Assembly: GCF_007558815.1 (NCBI RefSeq)
Contig: NZ_VLTJ01000029.1
Location: 496,001-560,000 of the forward strand
Direction of reading: 5' to 3'
Source: Verticiella sediminum
GTDB taxonomy: Bacteria; Pseudomonadota; Gammaproteobacteria; Burkholderiales; Burkholderiaceae_B
Length of the DNA stretch: 64,000 bases
This document shows positions 50,552 through 59,771 of the stretch, one piece after another. The notes beneath the pieces were generated by a model. It worked only from the letters and a program-made list of their open reading frames with translations. It was not told where the DNA came from and made no database searches. The translations under genes and the position numbers were made by a program. How positions within the stretch are numbered: the stretch's first letter is position 1; every line of letters begins with the position of its first letter.

Positions 50552-51939
50552 AAGACCGACCCGACACCGGAACCACGGGGAAGGCGCTCCCGGCTGCCGG
50601 GGGCCCGAGCTTGGCGGAGGCCTTTGGCGCATTCGTGGCCGCGACGCGCTTCGAAGCGCTGCCCGCCGCCGTGACCGAGGCGGCGAAGCTGCGCATCCTG
50701 GACGTACTGGGCGCCGCGCTGGCGGCCTATGGAAGAGCCAGGCACGCGCAACTGCTGCCGCTGCTGACATCCCAGGGCGCCACGAACGCATGGGGCCTGC
50801 GCGACAGGCTGGCCCTGCGCGACGCGATCCTGCTCAACAGTTTCCTGTCGCACGCCCTCTATCTCGAAGACGGTTCGCGCTTCAGCGGCGGCCACCCGTC
50901 TTCCGTCGTCATCCCGTGCGCGATCGCCTTCGCCGAGGCGCAAGGCGCCAGCGGTCGAGACCTGATCGCCGCAGTCGTCGTCGGCTACGACGTCTTCCTG
51001 CGCCTGGGCCGCGCCATCTACCCCTCGACCGTGCGGCGTGGCTTCCAAAGCACGTCCGTCGCGGGCGCCGCGGCCTCGGCCGCCGCCGCGGCTCATCTCC
51101 TGCGTCACGATCCGGGCCAGGCTCGCAACGCGCTGGCGATCGCCGCGACACTGGGCGTCGGGCTCATCGCGGCCTCCACCAGCTCCGGCAGCCAGCCGCT
51201 CCAGGTGGCGCGTAGCTGTGAGGGCGGTGCGCTCGCTGCGCTGTTCGCCGGACAAGGCGCGGTGGGCGCAGGCGGCATCATCGAGGATGGCTTCCTGCAG
51301 GCTTTTTCCGACGCTGCGCCGGCCATCGACATGCTGGCGGGGCTCGGCAGCGATTTCCGCATTCTCGAGACCTACCTCAAGATGCACGGCGGCTGTCGGG
51401 GAAACCATGCGCCGGTGGATGTCGTGCAAGCCCTGCGCCTGCGGCACGGCTTCGATGCGGCCGAGATCGCCAGCCTGCGCATCGCGATCGACTCGGTGAC
51501 CGATCGCATCGCCATCCACGAACCGGCCAACGGCACGCAGGCGCAATACTGCGTCGCGTTCGCGGTTGCCGCAGCGCTCGCCAACGGCGACGCATCGATC
51601 GCGCAGTACACCGACGCGATGCTCCAGGCGCCGCACATTCGTGCGCTGATGGAGCGGATTCAGGTGGCTGTCGACCCTGCCCTGGACCACGGCTATCCCG
51701 ACAGGCGCGGCGCCCACGCTGAAGTGGTACTGCGCGATGGGCGGCGTTTCAGGGGCGCGATCGACAACGCGCGAGGCGAACCGGAACAGCCCTTCGCCGC
51801 CTCGGAGGTCGAACGCAAGTTCTTCACGCTGGCGCGGGATGTCTTGCCCCTGGGCGGCAGGCGCGTACGGGATCTCGTGATGGACCTCGAGTCCCTGGAT
51901 GATGTCGGGACGCTGGCCGCCGCGCTGAGCAGCCCGTGA
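50548..51939 (+). CDS. MmgE/PrpD family protein, array member 4 (active-site residues altered)
   Basis: A 463-residue paralogue. LYLEDGSRFSGGHPSSVVIP keeps the Asp and HP pair, but the second block reads [19 protein letters not shown] (Gln for His) and the Lys block reads SGSQPLQVARSCEGGALAAL, without Lys. The last block LKMHGGCRGNHAPVDVVQAL keeps its His. Two of four expected catalytic residues are therefore missing. Coupled to member 3 by ATGA. It could be a regulatory partner of member 3 or have a changed reaction. Confidence 0.88.
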   Translation: MKDRPDTGTTGKALPAAGGPSLAEAFGAFVAATRFEALPAAVTEAAKLRILDVLGAALAAYGRARHAQLLPLLTSQGATNAWGLRDRLALRDAILLNSFLSHALYLEDGSRFSGGHPSSVVIPCAIAFAEAQGASGRDLIAAVVVGYDVFLRLGRAIYPSTVRRGFQSTSVAGAAASAAAAAHLLRHDPGQARNALAIAATLGVGLIAASTSSGSQPLQVARSCEGGALAALFAGQGAVGAGGIIEDGFLQAFSDAAPAIDMLAGLGSDFRILETYLKMHGGCRGNHAPVDVVQALRLRHGFDAAEIASLRIAIDSVTDRIAIHEPANGTQAQYCVAFAVAAALANGDASIAQYTDAMLQAPHIRALMERIQVAVDPALDHGYPDRRGAHAEVVLRDGRRFRGAIDNARGEPEQPFAASEVERKFFTLARDVLPLGGRRVRDLVMDLESLDDVGTLAAALSSP

Positions 51940-51998
51940 CGGGGCGCCCCGCCGCCCTGTTCCCCGTTACACGTACAACCATAGAGAAGGAGACTGCC

Positions 51999-53006
51999 AT
52001 GCCCGCCACACACTGGAAGCCCACCCGGCGAGACGTGCTTCGTTCCGCACTCTTTCTTGCCCTTGGCGACGCGATCGTGGGACGTACCGTCTTCGCACAG
52101 GATGCGACCTATCCGAACCGGCCGATCCGGATCATCGTGGCCACGGCTGCCGGCGGCGGCATCGATGCAGTGGCCCGCACCGTCGGAGCCAAGCTGCAGG
52201 AGGCCTGGGGGCAGAGCGTGATCGTGGAAAACCGCCCGGGCGGCAATCAGACGATCGGGACCAACCACGTCGCCAAAGCCGAACCGGACGGCTATACGCT
52301 GCTGTGCATCAGCAGCACGCACACCATGATCTCGGGCCTGATGCCGAAGCTGCCTTTCGATCCCATCGAGGACTTTGCGCCGGTGACCATGCTGGCCTAC
52401 GGGCCCAACATTCTGGTAGCGCATCCGGCACTGCCCGTGCAGTCCCTGGGGGACTTCATCGCGCTGGCCAAGAGCGAGCCCGGAAAATTGAACTACGGTA
52501 CCTCCGGCAACGGCAGCCTCGGGCATCTGGCCATGGAAAGCCTGAAGTCGATGACAGGCATCGAACTCACGCATATACCCTACAAAGGCGCGGCGCCCGC
52601 GCTCAACGCCGTGCTGTCCGGCGAGGTGTCCGTGGAGATCGTGCAAATCATGACGGCTCTGCCGCACGTGAAGGCGGGCCGGCTGCGCGCGCTGGGCATC
52701 ACCACGGCCACGCGTTCGCCGGCTGCTCCGGACATCCCGACCATCGCCGAAGCCGGCGCGCCGGGATTCGAAGGCAGCTCCTGGTTCGGGATCGTCGCCC
52801 CCGCCCAGACGCCGCCGGCCGTCATTGCCAAGCTGAACGAGGAATTCGTCCGGATCATGAATCTGCCGGACATCAAGACCAGATTTCTGAGCGAAGGCGT
52901 GGAGCCGGTAGGCGATACGCCGGAGCAGTTCGCGGCGACGATGCGTGACGAAAGCGCACGATGGGGCAAGGTGATCAAGGACATGGGCATCACGATCCAG
53001 CAGTGA
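51999..53006 (+). CDS. Bug-family substrate-binding protein with Tat-like signal
   Basis: A 335-residue receptor. The N-terminus KPTRRDVLRSALFLALGDAI has a twin-arginine motif (RRDVL) ahead of a hydrophobic stretch ending VFA/Q. Then TYPNRPIRIIVATAAGGGID, AEPDGYTLLCIS, GKLNYGTSGNGSLGHLAMES and HIPYKGAAPAL. AGAAGGAG sits 6 bp before the ATG. Placed between members 4 and 5 of the MmgE/PrpD genes, it is the only uptake component of that operon and its ligand is presumably the MmgE/PrpD substrate or a precursor. Confidence 0.92.
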   Translation: MPATHWKPTRRDVLRSALFLALGDAIVGRTVFAQDATYPNRPIRIIVATAAGGGIDAVARTVGAKLQEAWGQSVIVENRPGGNQTIGTNHVAKAEPDGYTLLCISSTHTMISGLMPKLPFDPIEDFAPVTMLAYGPNILVAHPALPVQSLGDFIALAKSEPGKLNYGTSGNGSLGHLAMESLKSMTGIELTHIPYKGAAPALNAVLSGEVSVEIVQIMTALPHVKAGRLRALGITTATRSPAAPDIPTIAEAGAPGFEGSSWFGIVAPAQTPPAVIAKLNEEFVRIMNLPDIKTRFLSEGVEPVGDTPEQFAATMRDESARWGKVIKDMGITIQQ

Positions 53007-53056
53007 CTGCTCTGGGGCTCGGGCCCCCGTGCGTCTTGAGAAAGGAGTGTCATCGC

Positions 53057-54412
53057 ATGAATGCTGCCATGCAATCCGATATGCTGGAGCGGCTCGTCGC
53101 CATCACCGGCTCGGTACGGTACGAGAACCTCTCCGCGGCCTGCGTGCATGCGGCCAAGCGCGCGATCCTCGACAGCCTTGGCTGCGCGATCGCAGCCATC
53201 GGCTGCGAACCCGTTCGCATCGCGGCGTCGGCGATGCCGGCCGGCGCACCGGAGGCGACTGTGATCGGCGAGAGCGGCAAGTCCTCGCTGGAACGGGCAG
53301 TACTGCTCAATGGCATGCTGCTTCGCTACCTCGATCTGCTCGATGTGTACAGGGCGCAGGATGCCTGCCACCCTTCCGAGAACGTTTCGTTGGCGCTTGC
53401 CGCTGTGGAGTCATGCCAGGGCAGCGGCCGCGGGCTGATCGAGGCCGTGGTCGCGGGCTATGAAGCGCAGTCTCGCCTGGCCCGGCTTTTTTCGCTCCAG
53501 CACATGGGCATGCACCACGTGAGCGCTGCGGGGCTGGTTGCGCCGCTGGTCATCGCACGCGCGTGGCAACTGTCCCCCGAGGTCGCTGCGCACGCGGCGG
53601 CGCTGTCCGGTGTGCGGCAGTTCACGCTGCACGCCCTGTCCAAAGGCAACCTGTCGATGGCCAAGGCCATCGGTTATGCCTGGTCGTGCAAAGAGGCTTT
53701 GCTGGCAGTGCGTCTTGCGCAGGGAGGCTACACCGGCCCGGTGCACTTGCTGAACTGGCTGACGCACGATGGCCAGGCGAAAGGCAGCCTGGATTGCACC
53801 GCGCTGGCCGGCGACGATACGGCGCTGATCGAGCACGTGAGCTTCAAGCAGTTCCCCGTGCAGGTCGACCTGCAGACGCCGAACGAGGTTGCGCAGCGCC
53901 TGCATGCCCGTCTGGATCACGCCGAGATCGAGCTGGTGGAGATTGCCATGCCCGGGCGGGCCGTGGAGCGTACGGCCGATCCCAGCAAGTTCCAGCCTGG
54001 CACTCGCGAGACGGCCGATCACAGCCTGCCGGTGTCGGTTGCGATCTCGTTGCTCGACGGCCGGCTCACGGCAACGCAGTTCGAGCACGGCCGCTGGGCC
54101 GATCCGGAAGTCGGGGCCCTGGTGGCGAGAACCCGGGTGGTCGTCGACGACGAGATGGCTGCCGCGCACCCTCAAGGCAGTCCTGCACGCGTGACCGTGA
54201 CCACGCGCGACGGCCGTTGCTTCTCCGAATTCGAGGCCGTTGCCAGCGGCGACAGGGCCCGCCCCCTCGACGATACGGCACTGGAGCGCAAGTTCATGCT
54301 CAACGTTCTGCCCGTGCTCGGCGAAGCCCGGGCACGCGAAATCGTAGAAGCGGTCGCTTCCCTGGACAAGCTGGAACGCATCGATGAGCTCACGCATCTG
54401 TTGGCTGCGTGA
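53057..54412 (+). CDS. MmgE/PrpD family protein, fifth gene of the operon
   Basis: A 451-residue paralogue. RAQDACHPSENVSLALAAVE keeps the His-Pro of block 1, GMHHVSAAGLVAPLVIARAW block 2, and SKGNLSMAKAIGYAWSCKEA the Lys. The last block reads FKQFPVQVDLQTPNEVAQRL, with Gln where the others have His. This version with MHHVSAAG and KQFPVQ is typical of PrpD-like proteins closer to true 2-methylcitrate dehydratase, whose C-terminal ligand also differs. AAAGGAG lies 10 bp before the ATG. Confidence 0.9.
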   Translation: MNAAMQSDMLERLVAITGSVRYENLSAACVHAAKRAILDSLGCAIAAIGCEPVRIAASAMPAGAPEATVIGESGKSSLERAVLLNGMLLRYLDLLDVYRAQDACHPSENVSLALAAVESCQGSGRGLIEAVVAGYEAQSRLARLFSLQHMGMHHVSAAGLVAPLVIARAWQLSPEVAAHAAALSGVRQFTLHALSKGNLSMAKAIGYAWSCKEALLAVRLAQGGYTGPVHLLNWLTHDGQAKGSLDCTALAGDDTALIEHVSFKQFPVQVDLQTPNEVAQRLHARLDHAEIELVEIAMPGRAVERTADPSKFQPGTRETADHSLPVSVAISLLDGRLTATQFEHGRWADPEVGALVARTRVVVDDEMAAAHPQGSPARVTVTTRDGRCFSEFEAVASGDRARPLDDTALERKFMLNVLPVLGEARAREIVEAVASLDKLERIDELTHLLAA

Positions 54413-54469
54413 AGGCGTCCCTGAAGCGCCGTCGCCTCTCATGTCTTTCTCACCCCCGAAGGAAATGTC

Positions 54470-55225
54470 ATGGACCTGGAATTGAAGGGCCGTACGGCGC
54501 TGGTCACCGGCGCAAGTCAGGGCTTGGGACGCGCCATCGCGCTGGCGCTCGCGGCCGAAGGCGCGCGCGTGGCGATGGTCGCGCGGCGAGCGGAATTGCT
54601 GGAAACGCTGACGCAGGAGATCGTCTCCGCCGGCGGGGCGCGGCCAGTAGCGCTGCAGGCCGACCTGTATCCCGACGACGCCGGCGAGACCATCGCAGCA
54701 CGCGCCATCGCCGCGCTCGGCCACGTGGAGATTCTCATCAATGCCGCGGGCGGGAGCCGTCCCCTGCCTCTCGACGCCCCGAAGGAAGCCTGGTACGAAG
54801 GCGTTACGCTGAACTTCTTTCGCCTGCGCGAACTCACCCACGCCGTGCTGCCGTCGATGCAGAAGCACGGCTACGGCCGTGTAATCAACCTCACCGGTAC
54901 GCGCGAGCCGCGCAACCTCAACGCCGCGCATGCGGCCAAGGCAGCGGTCCATGTGTGGTCCAAGGGCCTTTCCAAGGTCGTGGCTGCCGACGGGATCACG
55001 ATCAACTGCATCCAGCCGGGCAAGCTGCGCAGCGAGCAGATCGACAAACGCTGGCCAACCGAGGAGGCTCGCCGCGAATGGGCGAAGAAAGAGGTGCCGA
55101 TGGGCCGCATGGGAAATCCCGAGGAACTGGCCGATCTCGCCGTCTTCCTCGCCTCTGCGCGTTCGAGCTACATCACGGGGAACATCATCGCTTTCGATGG
55201 CGGCGCACGGTTCTTCGCATTCTAG
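54470..55225 (+). CDS. SDR-family oxidoreductase lacking the catalytic Tyr
   Basis: A 251-residue short-chain dehydrogenase. TGASQGLG (13-20) and NAAG (91-94) are intact. At the active site the sequence is NLTGTREPRNLNAAHAAKAA: Lys157 is present, but the position four residues before it, normally Tyr, is Ala153, and the Ser position reads Thr. Some SDR enoyl reductases also lack the Tyr, so either different chemistry or a non-catalytic role is possible. The C-terminal YITGNIIAFDGGARFFAF is normal. Last gene of the MmgE/PrpD operon, 57 bp after the fifth MmgE/PrpD gene. Confidence 0.88.
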   Translation: MDLELKGRTALVTGASQGLGRAIALALAAEGARVAMVARRAELLETLTQEIVSAGGARPVALQADLYPDDAGETIAARAIAALGHVEILINAAGGSRPLPLDAPKEAWYEGVTLNFFRLRELTHAVLPSMQKHGYGRVINLTGTREPRNLNAAHAAKAAVHVWSKGLSKVVAADGITINCIQPGKLRSEQIDKRWPTEEARREWAKKEVPMGRMGNPEELADLAVFLASARSSYITGNIIAFDGGARFFAF

Positions 55226-55325
55226 GCGTGCACGGTGTGGGTACGCAGGCCGGAATACGCAGGCAACTCCCTGTGCCGCGCCGGGCCTACCGGGCCTGTC
55301 GTACCCGCAGCATCCACCGGCGCCG

Positions 55326-56975
55326 CTACAACAGGGGCAGAGCTCGCGCCAGGATCGGCCCCGCATCCAGGCCCTGCGGCAACACGCCGAAGACCCGGCC
55401 GCTCTCGGCATGGAAACGGCTGCGCACGAAGGCCTCGGCGACCGGCGCCGGGGCGCAGGCCTGCATGACGCTGGCCTGGGCAAGCAGCGCAATGTCCTGG
55501 GTGATGCCGCGCGCGGCGGCCTGCATGGCGTCCTCGGGCAGCGCGAAGGCGCGCTCCAGCCGGCGCAGCGCATCCGCCACGACGGGGTGCACAGCCACCA
55601 ACTCGGCAAATTGACCCAACAATCTCCTGGCGACGTCGGGCTGGCGGGCGACGGCCCGCAGCACGTCCAGGCAGATGACATTCCCCGAGCCTTCCCAGAT
55701 GGAGTTGACGGGCGCCTCCCGATAGAGCCGGGCCAGCGGCCGGCTCTCGACGTACCCGTTGCCGCCCAGCACCTCCATCGCTTCGCCGGTCTGCGTGACC
55801 GCCCGCTTGCAGATCCAGAATTTCGCGGCCGGCATGACGATGCGGCACCAGCCCTGCTGCTCTTCGTCGTCGGCGTGCGCGAAGGCATGCGCGAGCCGCA
55901 CCATCAGCGCGGTGGCGGCTTCGCTTTCCAGCGCGAGATCGGCCAGCACGCTGCGCATGAGCGGCTGTTCGGCGAGTTCCCGGCCGAAGGCCCAGCGGTG
56001 GCGCGCGTAGTGCAGGGCCTGGACGAGCGCCTGGCGCATCAAGGCGGCGCTGCCCATGACGCAGGAGAGCCGGCTGAACGTCGCCATGCGCATGATGGTG
56101 GCGATGCCTCGGCCTTCATCGCCGGCCATGATGCCTTCGGCGTCGTGAAACTCGACTTCGCTGCTGCTGTTGGAACGGTTGCCGAGCTTGTCCTTGAGAC
56201 GCTGGATGGCGATGGCGTTGCGCGTGCCGTCGGCGCGCCAGCGCGGCACAAAAAAGCACGAGGGGCCGGCATCGGTGCGCGCCAGCACCAGGTGCGCATC
56301 GCACATGGGTGCGGAAAAGAACCATTTGTGGCCGGTGATGGCGTACCGGGCGCCGCGTCCCACGCCGGACACGGGAACCGCCCGCGTCGTGTTGGCACGC
56401 AGGTCGGAGCCGCCCTGCTTCTCCGTCATGCCCATGCCGATGGTGATGCTGCGCTTGTCCTCGATGGGGACATCGCGCTCGTCGTACTCGCGGGCATAGA
56501 GCCTGTCGCGCAGGCGCTCGAACAGGGCGGGCTCGTCGCGCAGCACGTCGATCGAGGCCATGGTCATGGTGCTGGGGCACAGGCTGCCGGCGTCCACCTG
56601 GCCATGCAGGTACATGGCGGCGGCATAGGCCGGCCATGCGCCCGGCCCGGGCTCGCTGTAAGGCAGCGTGACGAAGCCGGCCTCGCGCAGCATGCCCATC
56701 AAGCGGTGCCAGGCGGGATGGAAACGCACCTGGTCGATGCGATGGCCGGCGCGGTCGTGCGTCTGCAGCTCGGGCGGGTAGCGCTCGGCGTCCTCGGCCC
56801 AGGCGCGGGCCTGCGGCAGGCCGAGGGCCGCGCCATAGGCCGAAAGCCTGCCGGCCAGCCGGTCCGCGCCGACCCGGCCCAGGGCGTCGGTGAGGCCGGC
56901 ATCGGTCGTGTAGAGGTCGTAGGGCGGCAGGTCATCGACCTGGTTGATCACCTCGTGGGTGGCGTGCTTGTCCAT
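55326..56975 (-). CDS. aidB: AidB-like acyl-CoA dehydrogenase
   Basis: A 549-residue protein, matching the length of AidB (about 540) rather than ordinary acyl-CoA dehydrogenases (about 380). Landmarks: MGMTEKQGGSDLRANTT as the FAD loop, GHKWFFSAPMCDAHLVLART, RMATFSRLSCVMGSAAL, ALHYARHRWAFGRELAEQPL, and REAPVNSIWEGSGNVICLDVLR, which includes a Glu in the IWEGSGN motif. The C-terminal ~110 residues form an extra helical domain that binds DNA in E. coli AidB. AidB is part of the adaptive response to alkylation damage; physiological activity in this organism is not shown. Gene ends 100 bp from the SDR stop. Confidence 0.85.
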   Translation of the reverse strand: MDKHATHEVINQVDDLPPYDLYTTDAGLTDALGRVGADRLAGRLSAYGAALGLPQARAWAEDAERYPPELQTHDRAGHRIDQVRFHPAWHRLMGMLREAGFVTLPYSEPGPGAWPAYAAAMYLHGQVDAGSLCPSTMTMASIDVLRDEPALFERLRDRLYAREYDERDVPIEDKRSITIGMGMTEKQGGSDLRANTTRAVPVSGVGRGARYAITGHKWFFSAPMCDAHLVLARTDAGPSCFFVPRWRADGTRNAIAIQRLKDKLGNRSNSSSEVEFHDAEGIMAGDEGRGIATIMRMATFSRLSCVMGSAALMRQALVQALHYARHRWAFGRELAEQPLMRSVLADLALESEAATALMVRLAHAFAHADDEEQQGWCRIVMPAAKFWICKRAVTQTGEAMEVLGGNGYVESRPLARLYREAPVNSIWEGSGNVICLDVLRAVARQPDVARRLLGQFAELVAVHPVVADALRRLERAFALPEDAMQAAARGITQDIALLAQASVMQACAPAPVAEAFVRSRFHAESGRVFGVLPQGLDAGPILARALPLL

Positions 56976-57086
56976 GTCGTCTCCTCCGGGATCTCGAGCG
57001 GCGGCCGCCGGACGTCTTGCCGGACGATGCGTGCCGGCGCGGGCGCGGGCCTGTGCTTCGAGTGTAGGAGCAAACCGCGGCCGGTG

Positions 57087-58210
57087 TCAGGCCGGGTAGT
57101 ACGCACCCAGGATGCGCGGCCCGCGGGCGCCGGTGACGGCGGGCAGGTTGCCCGACAGCCCTTCGACGTGGGTGCGGGCGAGCCAGGCGAACGCCAGCGC
57201 CTCGACCTGCTGCGGCGGGATGCCGAGCTCGGCGGTGCTGGCCACGACGACGCCGGGCAGCTCGGCGGCGATGGCGGCGAGCAGGACGGGATTGGCCGCT
57301 CCGCCGCCGCAGACGTAGCACTCGGTGATGCCGGGGGCATGGCGGCGGATCGCGTCGGCAACCGTACGCGCGGTGTAGGCCGCCAGCGTGGCCTGCACGT
57401 CGGCAGCCTCGGGCGCGCGGCCCGTGGCGCTGCGATGGCGGGCCAGGCGGTCGTCCAGCCACTCGGCATGGAACAGGTCGCGCCCGGTGGACTTGGGCGG
57501 CGGCAGGGCGAGCCAGGGTTCGCTGGCGACCAGCAGTTCGAGCAGCTCGCCGTCGACGGTGCCGCGGGCGGCGAGCGCACCGTCCCGGTCGTAGGGCTGG
57601 TCGGTGTGGCGGGCCGCCCAGAGATCCATCAAGACATTCGCGGGCCCGGTGTCCAAGCCCAGCACGCCGCCGCCTTCGAGCAGGCTGACGTTGGCAATGC
57701 CGCCCAGGTTGAGCACCACGCGCGGCGTGGGGCCGGCGAACACAGCGTGATGGAACGCCGGCGCGAGCGGTGCGCCATGTCCGCCCGCCGCCACGTCGCG
57801 GCTGCGCAGGTCGGCCACCACGGCGATACCCGTGGCCTCGGCCAGCCGGGCGGGCGCGTTCAGTTGCAGGGTGTAGCCGAGCGCGGGCTGATGCCGTACC
57901 GTCTGGCCGTGGGCGCGCCGATGGCGCGCACCTCATGGGCGCCGAGGCCGGCCGCCCCGAGCAGACGGCCGACGACATCCGCATAGACGTCCACCAACTG
58001 GTTGGCCGCCATCGCGGCCCGGTGCAGCTCGTTGTCGCCCGGCCGGTTGAGGGCCAGCAGTTCGGCGCGCAGCGCCGGCGCGAACGGGGCGCTGGCGGCG
58101 GCCTGCACGCGCGGCAGCCCGCCCGCCTCGTCAAAGACCGCCAGCACGCCGTCCGCACCGTCCAGGCTGGTGCCGGACATGAGGCCGATGTACGGGACGG
58201 CCGGCGCCAC
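57087..58210 (-). pseudogene. anmK: Anhydro-N-acetylmuramic acid kinase gene, frameshifted
   Basis: AnmK phosphorylates and opens 1,6-anhydro-MurNAc during peptidoglycan recycling. The N-terminal frame (58210 to about 57915) gives YIGLMSGTSLDGADGVLAVF and ends [15 protein letters not shown], running to a stop at 57860. Shifting by one base restores [20 protein letters not shown], continuing as [20 protein letters not shown] and [10 protein letters not shown] to the stop at 57087. The break lies in GGCGCGCCC (minus strand, 57919-57911), where one extra G/C explains everything. Apart from this the gene looks intact and complete. It may be a genuine mutation or a sequencing error in a GC run. 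Confidence 0.8.
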
Positions 58211-58213
58211 GGT

Positions 58214-59620
58214 TCAGCGCGCAGCGCCGGTGTCGGCCAGGGCGACCGCACCGTCGGTGTCGAGCGTGCCGTCCTGCGCCTTCTGCAGGTTGGCGAGCAT
58301 GTCGAGCTGGCCGCGGTAGCTCGCCACGTGCTGCTTGAAGCGATCCAGTTCCTTGCCATCGAGCGACTGGGCGATCGGGATATCGGACGACTGCGGGTCG
58401 ATCTGGCGGCCGGCGATGCGGAACTCGTAGTGCAGGTGCGGCCCGGTGGCCATGCCGGTGGAACCGACGTAGCCGATCACGTCCCCCTGCGCCACGCGGC
58501 TGCCCTTGCGCAGGTTGGAAGCGAAGCCGCGCATGTGCGCATACAGGGTGGTGTATTCGCCGTGGTGCTTGACGATGACGGTGTTGCCGTAGCCGCGCTG
58601 CGAGCCGATGAACTCGACCGTGCCGTCCGCGGTGGAGCGAATGGGTGTGCCCGGCGGCGCGGCGTAATCCACGCCCTTGTGGCCGCGCATCGTGTTCAGC
58701 ACGGGATGGCGGCGCAGGCCGAAACCGGAACTGATGCGCGTGAACTCCAGCGGCACGCGCAGGAAGGCGCGGCGCCGGCTGGTGCCGTCCAGCGCGAAGT
58801 AGCCGCCCGACTTGCCGGCTTCGTCGGGGTCGTACCACACGGCCTCGTACGACTTGCCGTTGTTGACGAACTCCAGGGCCAGCACGCGGCCGCTGCGGGC
58901 GTTCTCGCCGTTGGTGGTGAAGGTCTCGTACACCACGCGGAACTGGTCGCCCGGACGCAGATCGCGGAAGAAATCGACGTCGCTCGCCAGGATGTCGATC
59001 ATCTGCTGGGTGACGTTGTAGGGCACGCCCGCGGCATCGGTGGCGCCGAACAGCGAGCTGCGGATGGTGCCCATGCCGACGTTGATGCGGCGCTCGGCGG
59101 GGAACTCGTGCTCGGCGGCCTCGAAGCCGCCTTCCGGGGTGCGCAGCACTTCGAGCAACTGCTGCACGACCTCGCCGTCGGACTGCGCGCCCGGCGTGTG
59201 CACGTAGCGCAGCCAGCGCAGCTCGCCCTCGGCGTCGGTGGCGACCTGGATGGCGCGGCCCGGGTACAACTGATAGATGCTGCGCGCGGCGGGCTCCTGC
59301 ACCAGGAAGCGCTGCAAGGCGGGGTCGCTCACCTCGAGGCGATTGAGCATGCTGGCGACCGAATCGCCGCGCTGCACGCGCTCTTCGCGCACATAGAGGC
59401 CGTCGTCCGGGCCGGCCTGAACCGAAGGCACGGCGACGGGCTCGGGAAGCTGGAGAGTCTGGACGATATGGCGGATGTCCGGGACGACGGTGGCATCGGC
59501 GTTTTGCGATACCATTCCCACCGCCGCTGCGGCGCCGAATAGGCCGAAGGCGCAAAGCACGAGAAATCGACGGGGGAAGTCGGATCTCCTCGGGCCTGAC
59601 GCGTTGGAACCGAAACGCAT
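58214..59620 (-). CDS. M23-family peptidoglycan endopeptidase (MepM-like)
   Basis: A 468-residue envelope protein. An N-terminal membrane anchor or signal (about residues 18-36, FLVLCAFGLFGAAAAVGMV) is followed by an OapA/LysM-like region (VQRGDSVASMLNRL near 82) and a SH3-like domain, then the M23 lysostaphin-type domain. Zinc ligands H314 and D318 (GHKGVDYA) and H397 with H395 (GPHLHYEF) are present. These enzymes cut peptide cross-links in murein. It lies 4 bp upstream of the anmK start, so murein hydrolysis and recycling are linked in one transcript. Divergent from tyrS. Confidence 0.93.
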   Translation of the reverse strand: MRFGSNASGPRRSDFPRRFLVLCAFGLFGAAAAVGMVSQNADATVVPDIRHIVQTLQLPEPVAVPSVQAGPDDGLYVREERVQRGDSVASMLNRLEVSDPALQRFLVQEPAARSIYQLYPGRAIQVATDAEGELRWLRYVHTPGAQSDGEVVQQLLEVLRTPEGGFEAAEHEFPAERRINVGMGTIRSSLFGATDAAGVPYNVTQQMIDILASDVDFFRDLRPGDQFRVVYETFTTNGENARSGRVLALEFVNNGKSYEAVWYDPDEAGKSGGYFALDGTSRRRAFLRVPLEFTRISSGFGLRRHPVLNTMRGHKGVDYAAPPGTPIRSTADGTVEFIGSQRGYGNTVIVKHHGEYTTLYAHMRGFASNLRKGSRVAQGDVIGYVGSTGMATGPHLHYEFRIAGRQIDPQSSDIPIAQSLDGKELDRFKQHVASYRGQLDMLANLQKAQDGTLDTDGAVALADTGAAR

Positions 59621-59771
59621 TATGGATTTACCCTAGAAATTTGTAACAACAGACGCCGGCGCCGCGCACCGAAACGGGCAAAAAGAGCGCCGGGAACGCA
59701 TGACAGGCCGCGCGGCGGACGAATCCAGGACCGCGGCCAGCTAGGAAACTTGAGAAACCACGCGAAGAATC

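Noticed and set aside
54930-57986. A 1,018-codon plus-strand open frame opposite aidB and anmK
   Set aside because: Rich in Arg/Gly/His with no family pattern; it is the antisense shadow of GC-rich genes. The same applies to the long open frames opposite 42,500-44,800, 24,800-27,200 and 57,770-59,540.
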